Below, one piece after another: positions 37,094-45,957 of a stretch of DNA of 64,000 nucleotides (position 1 is the stretch's first letter; every line of letters begins with the position of its first letter). Origin of the DNA: Leisingera sp. SS27 (GTDB lineage: Bacteria > Pseudomonadota > Alphaproteobacteria > Rhodobacterales > Rhodobacteraceae); assembly GCF_028368855.1 (NCBI RefSeq), contig NZ_JAQNCY010000003.1:124001-188000 (forward strand), written 5' to 3'. A model generated the notes under the pieces. The model saw only the letters and a list, made by a program, of their open reading frames with translations. It searched no databases and was not told where the DNA came from. The position numbers and the translations under genes are program-made.

Positions 37094-37948
37094 ATGAGAA
37101 AACCTGAAACTGACATAAGCATGAGCGATGGGGATTTTACCAAACTCCGTGCCATCGTTCACCGGAACACCGGAATAACCATCGGCGAGACCCGCAAGAC
37201 CATGCTGGTCAGCCGCTTGCGGCGGCGGCTGCGGGAGGTCGATGAGCCGAGTTTCGCATCTTATATCTCCCGGCTCGCTTCCGACCCCGAAGAGATGCAG
37301 GAACTGACAAACCGGGTGACCACCAACGAAACTTATTTTTACCGCACGCCGCGGGTCTGGGACTATTTCCAGGAAGTGTTCCTGCCGGACTTCCATGCGC
37401 GGGGGGGGAACACCCGGATGCGTGTCTGGTCGGCTGCTGCCTCAACCGGGGAGGAGGCCCATACCATCGGCACCATCCTGGAACAGCAGCGGCTGGAAAA
37501 GCCGGGCTTCGATTATTCCGTGCTTGGCACGGATGTTTCTTCGCGGGTTCTGGATGTGGCGCAAACCGGGGTCTACAACGGCCGCTCGATTGCCCGTTTC
37601 CGCAAAGAACAGCCTGACCTGTTTGCCAGCCACATGAAAGGCAACGATGCAGATGGGTATAAGGCAGTGCCGCAGATCCGGGCGCGCCTGAAGTTCAAGC
37701 TGCATAATCTTCTGGAAAGGCTGGGTGGCACCAGCCCGTTTGATGCCGTTTTTTTGCGCAATGTGCTGATTTACTTCACTGACGAAGATCAAGAGAAGAT
37801 TCTTCAGAATGTCAGGGATCTGATCAAGCCTGATGGTGTTCTGTTCATCGGTGAAAGTGAGACACTGAACAATCTTCGTACCGGGTTCGAGCAACTGGCA
37901 CCAATTATCTACCGGCCGTCCGCCAGGGTTAGCAGCCCATGTGCGTGA
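37094..37948 (+). CDS. cheR: Chemotaxis protein methyltransferase CheR
   Basis: A 284-residue SAM-dependent enzyme that methylates glutamates on chemoreceptors for adaptation. N-terminal helical domain, then NRVTTNETYFYRTPRVWDYF with the conserved Thr-Asn-Glu-Thr-x-Phe/Tyr motif, VWSAAASTGEEAHTIG (SAM-binding), GTDVSSRVLDVA and FDAVFLRNVLIYF. The ATG at 37094 follows GAAAGGACCGGGG; an upstream TTG frame is unlikely. It lies 27 bases after the receptor and overlaps cheD by 10 bases. No VWRPW-type tail-binding site is needed on the soluble receptor. Confidence 0.95.
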   Translation: MRKPETDISMSDGDFTKLRAIVHRNTGITIGETRKTMLVSRLRRRLREVDEPSFASYISRLASDPEEMQELTNRVTTNETYFYRTPRVWDYFQEVFLPDFHARGGNTRMRVWSAAASTGEEAHTIGTILEQQRLEKPGFDYSVLGTDVSSRVLDVAQTGVYNGRSIARFRKEQPDLFASHMKGNDADGYKAVPQIRARLKFKLHNLLERLGGTSPFDAVFLRNVLIYFTDEDQEKILQNVRDLIKPDGVLFIGESETLNNLRTGFEQLAPIIYRPSARVSSPCA

Positions 37949-38430
37949 ATGATGTTCAGAAAATCCACGTGCAGATCGGCCAGGTGAAAACCGGACGGGC
38001 AGGACAATCGCTGAACGCGATTCTCGGCTCCTGCATCGGGTTGGGGCTCCTGAATCCCGCCAAGGGGATCTACGGGCTGGCGCATTGCCTGCTGTCCAAG
38101 TCTCCGGATACCTCAGATGCCATCAGCGGCAGGCATGTTGATCAGGCGCTCAGGTCGCTGCAGTCCTTGATGGAGGTGTCCGGCAAGGATCTACGCAAAC
38201 TCCAGGCGATTGTTGTTGGCGGCGCCAATATGACGATGCCGGCAGATACGGATCCCGAGCGGCTTGTTGGGAGCATCAATGCGCGCTCCGCCTACCGGGC
38301 CCTGCGGGATGCCGGCGTCCGTAATATCCACGAGGATGTCGGTGGTATGCAGGGGCGGCAAGTGAGCATTGACTGCAGCAGCGGCGAGTTCACTGTCAAA
38401 TCCATTCCGCGCTTGGGGGTGCAGTCATGA
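37939..38430 (+). CDS. cheD: Chemoreceptor glutamine deamidase CheD
   Basis: A 163-residue deamidase that converts receptor glutamines to glutamates. The catalytic Cys32 lies in AILGSCIGLGLLNPAKGIYG and His49 in LAHCLLSK, the family's 17-residue spacing. VVGGANM and NARSAYRALRDAGV are also conserved. By memory of the Thermotoga enzyme the position six residues before the Cys is Thr; here it is Asn26, which deserves a check. Start overlaps cheR and the stop overlaps the triple-CheW gene (ATGA), so the three are coupled. Confidence 0.92.
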   Translation: MCVNDVQKIHVQIGQVKTGRAGQSLNAILGSCIGLGLLNPAKGIYGLAHCLLSKSPDTSDAISGRHVDQALRSLQSLMEVSGKDLRKLQAIVVGGANMTMPADTDPERLVGSINARSAYRALRDAGVRNIHEDVGGMQGRQVSIDCSSGEFTVKSIPRLGVQS

Positions 38431-40040
38431 AACCGGAAACCACGCCCCCGCTGATCCTTGGCGCGCAAATCCTTCCTCAGGGACTAACAGACGGTTCCGT
38501 GGTCGGCGCAGAGGATAGCGCAGCAGCCCCGCAGGCCACGGCTTCGCCGCCTGCGGCCAGGGCGCAGCGCAGCAACTCGAGCAAATACGGGTCTTTCCTG
38601 ATCGATGACAGTGAATTTGCGATCCCTGTCTCCGCGCTGCAGGAGATCGTGAATGAACCGGAGGATATTTCACCGGTGCCGCTTGCCCCGCCCTTTATGC
38701 TGGGTCTGTTCAACCTTCGGGGCATGATTGTTCCAGTGATAGATTTGCGCCGCCTGCTGGAGTTTCCGGAGTCCGGCGCCGCGCACGCGCGGAAAGTCGC
38801 CATCATTGAACACGGCGCCCATTGCATTGGCCTGCTGTTTGACCGGACTGGCGAGGTTTTGAATGGAAAGGGCGTGGCGCGGGTGGATTTCCGCCCCAAT
38901 GGCGACGGCATAAAGGATGTGGTCATCGATGGGGTGCTCAAATTCGACGGCGGTGAAAGGCTGGTGCAGATACTGGACCCGCATGAATTGCTGAACCTGG
39001 AGAAACTGCCACGGGCGGACAATGAGGCGAGAAAGGAAAACGTCAAACTCAGCAGGGGCAAAAAGCTTGCCTGCGTGTCTTTCCAAACCGGCCACACGAC
39101 CTGTGCAATTGACCTCCGCTATGTAAAGGAGGTCAAAGCCGTTCCTGAGCTGGAACAGTCATTGCTGGCCGGCGGCAACGTGATCGGCACCGCCAATCTG
39201 CGCGGCGTTATTCTGCCTGTGATAGATTTCCGCGGTTTCATGGGGGATGAAGCAAAGTTCACGCTTGGGGCGACCATTCCCAAGGCACGAAGAATGCTGG
39301 TCATCGAAACCGAAGAAGGGCCGGTGGGGCTGATGGTTTTCTCCATCGACAGTATCCTGCCGTACTTCGAGGACGAAGTGCTTCCCTTTGCCAAACTTGC
39401 CCTGCCGCGCGGCGATCTGGTGAACGGGTGCCTGCTCGACAAGAATAATCAAATTGTTATGATGCTGGACCCGGAAAAGCTTTTGACAGAGCCCAGTTTC
39501 CTTGCCGCGGCAAAGTCCTGCCAGGAAGTCTTTCCACCCGATACGGCGGAACATGACGCGGCTGAAGTTGAAGCGCGGTCGGCACGGCGCACCTTCATCA
39601 AATTCACCTTTGATAAAAAGTTTGCGCTCGACACGTCGCAGGTCAGCGAGGTGATCAACCGTCCCCGGGATCTGCTTGAGCCACCGTTTTCCCTTAACTT
39701 CGTCGAAGGCATTCTCAATTTACGGGGAGAGCTGATCACACTGTTTAACCCCCGGATGCTTTATGGTCTGCCGCCGGTGTCGGGGCAGGACCAAAAGGTA
39801 CTCATTTTCAGGCATGAAGCGCAGAAGTTCGGAATACTCGTGGACTCCGTCGACGAGATTATCATCACGACTCAAAGCCGTGTGGCTGAACTGAAACCCT
39901 TGGACCAGCAGAGCACCTCCAAAAGCATTGCAGAGGATGTGTCCGGCTGTTTGCAGCACAAAACAGTGGACGGCATGCATGAGTCGATTTTGATCCTCGA
40001 CACAACGGCCCTGGTGGACCGTTGCTTCAATGCCGCCTGA
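38427..40040 (+). CDS. Triple CheW-domain scaffold protein
   Basis: A 537-residue protein made of three CheW domains in tandem (about 50-190, 205-360, 385-537). Each shows the pattern (F/Y)-x-I-x-(V/I)-x-x-V-x-E-V/I and a NLRG motif: LFNLRGMIVPVIDLR, TANLRGVILPVIDFR, LNLRGELITLFNPR. An ordinary CheW has one domain of ~150 residues. An Ala/Pro-rich N-terminal tail of about 45 residues precedes the first. No CheY receiver or HATPase domain is fused. Such multi-CheW proteins are thought to link receptors and kinases in larger or alternative arrays. Last gene of the chemosensory operon. Confidence 0.9.
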   Translation: MKPETTPPLILGAQILPQGLTDGSVVGAEDSAAAPQATASPPAARAQRSNSSKYGSFLIDDSEFAIPVSALQEIVNEPEDISPVPLAPPFMLGLFNLRGMIVPVIDLRRLLEFPESGAAHARKVAIIEHGAHCIGLLFDRTGEVLNGKGVARVDFRPNGDGIKDVVIDGVLKFDGGERLVQILDPHELLNLEKLPRADNEARKENVKLSRGKKLACVSFQTGHTTCAIDLRYVKEVKAVPELEQSLLAGGNVIGTANLRGVILPVIDFRGFMGDEAKFTLGATIPKARRMLVIETEEGPVGLMVFSIDSILPYFEDEVLPFAKLALPRGDLVNGCLLDKNNQIVMMLDPEKLLTEPSFLAAAKSCQEVFPPDTAEHDAAEVEARSARRTFIKFTFDKKFALDTSQVSEVINRPRDLLEPPFSLNFVEGILNLRGELITLFNPRMLYGLPPVSGQDQKVLIFRHEAQKFGILVDSVDEIIITTQSRVAELKPLDQQSTSKSIAEDVSGCLQHKTVDGMHESILILDTTALVDRCFNAA

Positions 40041-40194
40041 GGCATCCGGTGGCGCCGGGTTTTGAAATGCCTCTGATGCCATCCGGGTTTCTGTTGCAAA
40101 ATCCATAGCAGCAGGCCGGACTGCTTAGGTTTCACAAGGAAACCTGCCCTCCGGTGAAGTTTTTCTTGCCGCAGGAGAGGTGATGCGCTACGCG

Positions 40195-40375
40195 CGCTTT
40201 ACCGGTCCCGCAAGGGCTAAGAGGGAATCCGTGGCGCCGGCTGGCGCCAACCGGAACTGCCCCCGCAACTGTAGGCAGCGAGTGCTGTGTCATGATGTCA
40301 CTGGACCTGTTGGTCCGGGAAGGCGGCACAGGCAATGACCCGCCAGTCAGGAGACCTGCCGGTCAAAACTGAAGC
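40195..40375 (+). promoter_or_regulatory. Cobalamin riboswitch
   Basis: The core blocks are clear: CCCGCAAGGGCTAAGAGGGAA at about 40207, CCGGAACTGCCCCCGCAACT at about 40251 with GTAGGCAGCGAG next to it, and the closing CGCCAGTCAGGAGACCTGCC near 40341. They lie in the right order and spacing for a class I B12 aptamer. It precedes a BtuFCD-like operon by about 145 bases and should reduce its expression when adenosylcobalamin is plentiful. Confidence 0.92.
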
Positions 40376-40518
40376 ACACCGGACGGGGTTGTCCGGGGAG
40401 GTTGCCGGCAGGATGCGCCGCCAGTATTGGAGGCTGCAAGAAGGGTCAAACGCCTTCGCCTGGCCGGTCAATGCCCTTTCACCCGTTCTCCGGTCATTGA
40501 CACATGGAGATCGAAATC

Positions 40519-41529
40519 ATGTTTCTGCGTTCCGGCCTGATGGGCCTTTCCTTCATTGCGGCCGCTCAGGCTGCTTCCGCGGGCGAAAACTTCCCGCTGA
40601 CCCTTCAAAACTGCGGCGAGACGGTCACTTTCGAGGCGCCGGTTGCGTCCTCCGTGACAGTCGGCCAAGCGGCAACTGAGGTGCTCTATGCGCTCGGCCT
40701 GGGAAACAAGGTGCTGGGCACTTCGGTCTGGTTCAACGATGTGCTGCCCGAATTTGCTGAGCTGAACGACAAGGTCGAACGCCTCGCGGACAACGACCCG
40801 AGCTTTGAAAGCGTCGTCGCCAAGCGTCCTGGATTGGTGGCGGCCCAGTATGAATGGCATGTAGGACCAGAAGGCGTGGTCGCCAAGCGCGAGCAGTTCC
40901 ATGACCTCGGCATACCGACCTATGTGATGCCTGCCGATTGCGTCGGCAAGGACAACACCACCGGCGGCGACGGAACCCGGACCGAAATGTTCACCACCGA
41001 CAGCCTCTATCAGGGCATCGAGGAACTGGCGGCGATCTTCGGCGACGCCGAAAAAGGCGCTGAGCTGGTAGCCGACTACAAGGCACGTGAGGCCGCTGCT
41101 GTGGCCAAGGCGCAGGAGGTTTCGCTGGAAGACGCCTCAGCCGTGTTCTGGTTCTCTTCACCCGAGATCGAGAGCGATCCGTTTGTAGCCGGTCAAAAGG
41201 GCGCACCGGGCTACATGATGCAGCAGCTGGGCCTGAAAAACGTCATCGAAACCGACGAAGAATGGCCGACCGTTGGCTGGGAAACCATTGCCAAGGCCAA
41301 CCCGACGGTGATCGTGATCGCCCGCATGGACCGCCGCCGCTTCGCCGCCGACGACTATGAAAAGAAGCTGGAATTCCTGCGTACTGACCCGGTTGCCAGC
41401 CAAATGGACGCGGTGAAGAACGATCGCATCGTGGTGATGGACGCGCAGGCAATGGACGCCACCATCCGCGCCATCCCGGCGCTGGAGGACCTGGCCGCTG
41501 AACTCAGCGCGATCGGCAACGGCGAATGA
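40519..41529 (+). CDS. Periplasmic binding protein of a cobalamin-regulated ABC importer (BtuF-like)
   Basis: A 336-residue type III (FecB/BtuF) binding protein. Signal peptide MFLRSGLMGLSFIAAAQAAS, then FPLTLQNCGETVTFEAPVAS, GQAATEVLYALGLGNKVLGTS and a C-terminal VGWETIAKANPTVIVI helix-strand unit. The ATG at 40519 has GGAG nine bases before it; an ATG at 40504 (MEIEI) would spoil the signal peptide. The riboswitch upstream points to cobalamin or a precursor as ligand. Siderophore binding proteins share the fold, so the call leans on the riboswitch. Confidence 0.85.
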   Translation: MFLRSGLMGLSFIAAAQAASAGENFPLTLQNCGETVTFEAPVASSVTVGQAATEVLYALGLGNKVLGTSVWFNDVLPEFAELNDKVERLADNDPSFESVVAKRPGLVAAQYEWHVGPEGVVAKREQFHDLGIPTYVMPADCVGKDNTTGGDGTRTEMFTTDSLYQGIEELAAIFGDAEKGAELVADYKAREAAAVAKAQEVSLEDASAVFWFSSPEIESDPFVAGQKGAPGYMMQQLGLKNVIETDEEWPTVGWETIAKANPTVIVIARMDRRRFAADDYEKKLEFLRTDPVASQMDAVKNDRIVVMDAQAMDATIRAIPALEDLAAELSAIGNGE

Positions 41530-42575
41530 GCGCAGCCGCCGCACTGGCCTTGCAGGGCATCCGGGGCGTTTGCCTGGCCCTGCCGGTTCTGGCTGCGGCG
41601 GTTCTGGCGGGCGCAATGATCGGGGAAACCCCGCTTGCGCCCGACCTTGTCCTGTCCGTTCTGGCCAACAAGCTGGCGGGCGCAGGCCTGCCGGTTGATC
41701 CGGTGGACCAGGGCATTGTCTGGAGCTACCGGCTGCCGCGGGCACTGGTGGCAGCGGCCTGCGGGGCGGCCCTGGCGGTGGCCGGCGTGGTGCTGCAGGC
41801 GCTGCTGCGCAACGCGCTGGCGGACCCTTACATTCTGGGCATTTCCGCCGGCGCCTCGACCGGCGCCGTGGCTGTCACAATTGCAGGGCTGGGCGGCGGC
41901 GCCCTGTCACTGTCTTTTGGCGCCTTCAACGGGGCGCTCCTGGCCTTTGGTTTTGTTGCCATTCTGGCGCGCGCCGCCGGGGCAGGGGGCAACCGTGCAG
42001 CGGCGGCGCAGATCGTGCTGGCGGGCATTGCCGGTTCACAGCTGTTCAATGCGCTTACCGCCTTCATCATTGCCAAGTCCGCCAATGCCGATCAGGCCCG
42101 CGGCATCATGTTCTGGCTGATGGGCAACCTCAGCGGCGTTCGCTGGACGGATGTGTGGCTGGCGGTGCCTCTGGCGCTGGCGGGCTGGATCATCTGCCGG
42201 TTCCATGCCCGCGCCCTTGACGCCTTCACTTTTGGCGCCGATTCCGCAGCTTCGCTTGGTATCCCGGTCCGCCGCGTGCAAGTGGTGCTGATTTTTGCCA
42301 CTGCGCTAATGACCGCGGTCATGGTGTCGATTGTTGGCTCCATCGGCTTCGTCGGTCTTGTGATCCCCCATGCAGCGCGGTTTCTGGTTGGTCCTGGCCA
42401 CCGCAGGCTGATGCCTGCCGCAGCTCTTACCGGCGCGGTGTTCCTGATTGCCGCCGACATTGTGTCCCGCATCATCATCCCCGGCCAGGTGCTGCCCATC
42501 GGGGTCGTTACCGCGCTGATCGGCGCGCCGTCCTTTGCGGTGATCCTGGTGCGCGGGCAAAGGGCCGCCCGATGA
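41526..42575 (+). CDS. FecCD/BtuC-type ABC permease
   Basis: A 349-residue membrane protein with about ten hydrophobic segments. YRLPRALVAAACGAALAVAGVVLQ, NALADPYILGISAGASTGAV, FWLMGNLSG and VGSIGFVGLVIPHAARFLVG are the standard signatures of BtuC/FecC/FhuB permeases. Overlaps the binding-protein stop codon (ATGA) and the ATPase start. Works as a homodimer with the binding protein and ATPase of this operon, under the upstream riboswitch. Confidence 0.92.
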   Translation: MSAAAALALQGIRGVCLALPVLAAAVLAGAMIGETPLAPDLVLSVLANKLAGAGLPVDPVDQGIVWSYRLPRALVAAACGAALAVAGVVLQALLRNALADPYILGISAGASTGAVAVTIAGLGGGALSLSFGAFNGALLAFGFVAILARAAGAGGNRAAAAQIVLAGIAGSQLFNALTAFIIAKSANADQARGIMFWLMGNLSGVRWTDVWLAVPLALAGWIICRFHARALDAFTFGADSAASLGIPVRRVQVVLIFATALMTAVMVSIVGSIGFVGLVIPHAARFLVGPGHRRLMPAAALTGAVFLIAADIVSRIIIPGQVLPIGVVTALIGAPSFAVILVRGQRAAR

Positions 42576-43333
42576 AGATCGAAGCCCGCAACCTATCTTT
42601 TGCCGTGCGCGGCAAAACCCTGCTGCAGGATGTGTCTCTATCCGTTGAGCCGGGCGAGACGCTGGCGCTGGTTGGTCCCAACGGCTCTGGCAAGTCGACC
42701 CTGATGCGTCTGCTTTCCGGTATCGCGAGACCGACACAGGGGCAGGTGCTGCTGGCAAACAAACCGCTGGCGCAGCTGACCCGCCGCCAGATTGCTCAGC
42801 GGATTGCCATTGTTGAACAGCAAGCTGAAACCGCGGAACGCATCACCGCCCGGTCGGTGGTGGAACTCGGGCGTACCCCCTGGCTGACGGCCCTGAACCC
42901 TTGGAGCGGTGACGACACTGCGCTGGTGGACAAGGCACTGGGCACGGTGGAGATGGAAAGCTTTGCTCTCCGGGAGTGGTCCACCCTGTCTGGTGGTGAG
43001 CGCCAGCGGCTTCACATCGCCCGCGCTTTGGCACAGCGTCCGGGGCTCTTGCTGCTGGATGAGCCGACGAACCACCTGGACATCCATCACCAGCTGTCGA
43101 TCCTGAATTGCATCCGCAATCTGAAAGTGACATCCGTTGTGGCTCTGCATGACCTGAACCAGGCCCTGACATGTGACAAGGTGGCAGTTCTGTCGCATGG
43201 GCGTCTGGCGGCCTTCGGAGCGCCGGAACAGGCGCTGGCGCCGGAAACGGTGTCGGATATCTTTGGGATCAGGGCCCGCTGGGTCCGGGACGCCGAAGGG
43301 GCAGATCCCTTTCTATCATTCCAGCTGACCTGA
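42572..43333 (+). CDS. ABC importer ATPase (BtuD/FecE-like)
   Basis: A 253-residue ATPase. Walker A VGPNGSGKSTLMRLL, Q-loop IVEQQAET, signature LSGGERQRLHIARAL, Walker B LLLLDEPTNHLDI and the switch His in VVALHDLNQAL identify the iron-siderophore/cobalamin import class. Start overlaps the permease stop. Last gene of the riboswitch-controlled operon and convergent with the LysR gene. Confidence 0.92.
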   Translation: MKIEARNLSFAVRGKTLLQDVSLSVEPGETLALVGPNGSGKSTLMRLLSGIARPTQGQVLLANKPLAQLTRRQIAQRIAIVEQQAETAERITARSVVELGRTPWLTALNPWSGDDTALVDKALGTVEMESFALREWSTLSGGERQRLHIARALAQRPGLLLLDEPTNHLDIHHQLSILNCIRNLKVTSVVALHDLNQALTCDKVAVLSHGRLAAFGAPEQALAPETVSDIFGIRARWVRDAEGADPFLSFQLT

Positions 43334-43386
43334 TCTTAACCGGCGTGACCCTGACCGGTCTGAGCATAGGGCCGCGGGCCAGCATT

Positions 43387-44274
43387 TCAGCCAGGTTCCC
43401 CGGACAAGTCGCAGAACTGGATGAAATTGCAGCATTCCTCGGTCAGCGCGGCAAAGCGGGACCGCTCGCGCTGGTAAAGGTAAACCGCACGCTTGTCAGG
43501 CAGGTCGGCAATCGGGCGGAACGCAGTGGCCTCCGGCATGAAACGTGCAACCGTCTGCGGCAGGACCGTTACCCATTTGCCGGTCCGCACCATGGTGATC
43601 AGCGAATGGGTGTTGTGGATCGTTATATCGGCTTTGCTGCTAGCTTCGACAAAGCGCTCATTCCTGATTAGATCGCACAGCGCATTACGGACAAAGGATG
43701 CGCCGGTCACATCGGCAATCGTCGGGACAGTCTTTTGCCGGTACAGAGGGTGTGCCGTGGAACAGACCAGGCCAAAACGGTCCTCGAACAAAGGAACTGC
43801 CTTCACGCCGTTCAGCGGGTGGTAGCCGGAGGCAATACCGATGTCCGCCTTGCCCTCCGCCAGCGCATCCAGCACCTCCTGGCTGTCGGTGTCGCGAAGC
43901 TCCACCTTGAGGCCTGGGTGGCGGGCCGTCATGTGCTCCAGCACAGCCGGGAAAACCAGGGCTGCAACCGACGGAACCGAGACGATTTGCAGCAGCCCGT
44001 GGGCCGCCTCTGCCGCCAATTCGATGCTTTGCACGGTTTGGTCGAAGCGCCGAACCTGCTGCTGGGCCAGTTCAAAAACCTGTGCGCCCAAAGGCGACAG
44101 CTGGTTTTTGCGCTCGCCCTCGAACAGCTTCTTACCCAGATGGTCCTCCATCTGCTTCAGAGTCATTGAAACGGCGGACTGGGTCCGGCCCAGCCTGTTT
44201 GCGGCCTCAGACAGGTTGCCGGTTTGGGCTACAGTGCAAAAGGCGCGCAGCATTTCGATTTTCAGGGCCATCAT
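43387..44274 (-). CDS. LysR-type regulator of the neighbouring catabolic operon
   Basis: A 295-residue LysR regulator. Helix-turn-helix at about residues 5-65 (MLRAFCTVAQTGNLSEAANRL, QSAVSMTLKQMEDHLG), followed by a ligand-binding domain (GLLQIVSVPSVAALVFPAVLE; ADIGIASGYHPLNGVK). Divergent from the aldehyde dehydrogenase gene with about 100 bases between starts, the usual place for LysR control of an adjacent pathway. The inducer is unknown and is likely to be the substrate of the downstream operon. Confidence 0.9.
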   Translation of the reverse strand: MMALKIEMLRAFCTVAQTGNLSEAANRLGRTQSAVSMTLKQMEDHLGKKLFEGERKNQLSPLGAQVFELAQQQVRRFDQTVQSIELAAEAAHGLLQIVSVPSVAALVFPAVLEHMTARHPGLKVELRDTDSQEVLDALAEGKADIGIASGYHPLNGVKAVPLFEDRFGLVCSTAHPLYRQKTVPTIADVTGASFVRNALCDLIRNERFVEASSKADITIHNTHSLITMVRTGKWVTVLPQTVARFMPEATAFRPIADLPDKRAVYLYQRERSRFAALTEECCNFIQFCDLSGEPG

Positions 44275-44375
44275 TCAAGTTTTCTGAAGTTACTTACAGT
44301 TTATTGAGTTTGACTGATGTGGCTGGCAGAGTCCATCCTGCTGCAAACCTGAAATTCATCATCTGGGGCCGTACT

Positions 44376-45821
44376 GTGACCAAACTGAACCTGATTGCCG
44401 GCGAATGGCTGGCGGGCGAAAGCGAAATCGAAAACCGCAACCCTTCAGATCTAAGCGATCTGGTCGGCATGTTTGCCCAGGCCAGCTCCGATCAGCTGGA
44501 CGCCACTCTGGAACAGGCGCAAATCGCACAGCGGGAATGGGCGGCTTACGGGCTGGAACGCAAACAGGCGGTGCTGATGAACATCGGCAATGAGCTGATG
44601 GCCCGCGCAGAGGAATTGGGCACGCTCTTGAGCCGCGAAGAAGGCAAGCCGCTGGCCGAGGGCAAGGGCGAAGTTTACCGCGCCGGACAGTTCTTCACCT
44701 ATTATGCTGCCGAATGCTTGCGTCAGATCGGTGAAAACGCCGACTCCGTGCGTCCGGACATCGAAGTGGACGTGCGCCGCGAAGCGGTGGGTGTGGTGGC
44801 CATCATCTCCCCCTGGAACTTTCCGACAGCAACCGCGTCGTGGAAAATCGCGCCGGCGCTGTGCTACGGCAATGCCGTGGTATGGAAGCCCGCGAACATC
44901 ACTCCTGCATCGGCTGTTGCCCTGACTGAAATCATTGCCAAGCAGGACATCCCGAAGGGCCTGTTCTCGCTGGTCATGGGATCCGGCCGCTCAATCGGCC
45001 AGCGCCTGGTCGAAAGCCCCAAGGTGAATGCTATTTCGTTCACCGGCTCTGTGCCGGTGGGCAAAGGCATTGCGTCCGCCGCCATCCAGAACCTGACCAA
45101 GGTGCAGATGGAGATGGGTTCCAAGAACGCACTCGCCGTCATGGATGACGCTGACCTCGATCTGGCTGTCACCCTGGCGCTGGGCGGCGCCTTCGGCGGC
45201 ACCGGGCAGAAATGCACCGCCTCCTCCCGGCTCGTGGTCCACGCGGCCATTCATGATGCCTTTGTCGACAAGCTTGTCGCCGGGGCACAGGCCATGAAAG
45301 TGGGCCACGCGCTGGAAGCGGGCGTGCAGATGGGGCCGGTGGTCAGCGAGCAGCAGCTGAATGAAAACCTGTCCTATGTTGACCTTGGCACATCTGAAGG
45401 CGCCGAACTGGCCTGCGGCGGCCAGCGCCTCGAGATGCCGCACGAAGGCTTCTACATGTCCCCGGGCGTGTTCCTGAACACCACCAACGACATGCGCATC
45501 AACCGCGAGGAAATGTTTGCGCCGCTGACCAGCGTTATCAAGGTCGGCAGCTATGACGAAGCGCTGAGTGTAGTGAATGACACCAACTTCGGCCTGACCT
45601 CCGGCATCGTGACCCAGTCGCTGGCCCGCGCCACCCACTTCCGCCGCAATGCGCGCACCGGTGTGGTGACCGTCAACCTGCCGACCGCAGGCACCGACTA
45701 TCACGTGCCTTTCGGCGGCCGCGGCGACAGCTCCTATGGCCCGCGCGAGCAAGGCAAGGCTGCGGCGGAGTTCTACACCACCGTCAAGACCGCCTACATC
45801 AGCGCCGGCAAGCCGACCTGA
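44376..45821 (+). CDS. NAD(P)-dependent aldehyde dehydrogenase, semialdehyde type
   Basis: A 481-residue ALDH. General base Glu246 in VQMEMGSKN, nucleophile Cys280 in GTGQKCTASSRLVV, cofactor loop ISPWNFPTATASWKIAPAL and FTGSVPVGKGI. The GQKCTASSR context is like that of alpha-ketoglutarate semialdehyde and related dehydrogenases, so the substrate may be an acidic semialdehyde; this is inference. I set the start at the GTG at 44376 (VTKLNLIAGEW aligns with ALDH N-termini); a longer frame back to 44082 overlaps the LysR gene. First gene of the operon running to the BCCT transporter. Confidence 0.88.
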   Translation: MTKLNLIAGEWLAGESEIENRNPSDLSDLVGMFAQASSDQLDATLEQAQIAQREWAAYGLERKQAVLMNIGNELMARAEELGTLLSREEGKPLAEGKGEVYRAGQFFTYYAAECLRQIGENADSVRPDIEVDVRREAVGVVAIISPWNFPTATASWKIAPALCYGNAVVWKPANITPASAVALTEIIAKQDIPKGLFSLVMGSGRSIGQRLVESPKVNAISFTGSVPVGKGIASAAIQNLTKVQMEMGSKNALAVMDDADLDLAVTLALGGAFGGTGQKCTASSRLVVHAAIHDAFVDKLVAGAQAMKVGHALEAGVQMGPVVSEQQLNENLSYVDLGTSEGAELACGGQRLEMPHEGFYMSPGVFLNTTNDMRINREEMFAPLTSVIKVGSYDEALSVVNDTNFGLTSGIVTQSLARATHFRRNARTGVVTVNLPTAGTDYHVPFGGRGDSSYGPREQGKAAAEFYTTVKTAYISAGKPT

Positions 45822-45957
45822 GACTGAAATCCTGGCCGTGCCGAAGACCGGCCTGCCAGTTTGCGGAAGCGCCCGCCCTCTTGTTTCCCCTGTGGCGGGC
45901 GCGTCCTGCCCGCCGCCTGAGGGCCGGGTGCGCGACATTGATAACCGAGGTGCTTGA

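Noticed and set aside
44082-44375. Upstream extension of the aldehyde dehydrogenase
   Set aside because: It overlaps the divergent LysR gene. ALDH homology begins at the GTG at 44376.
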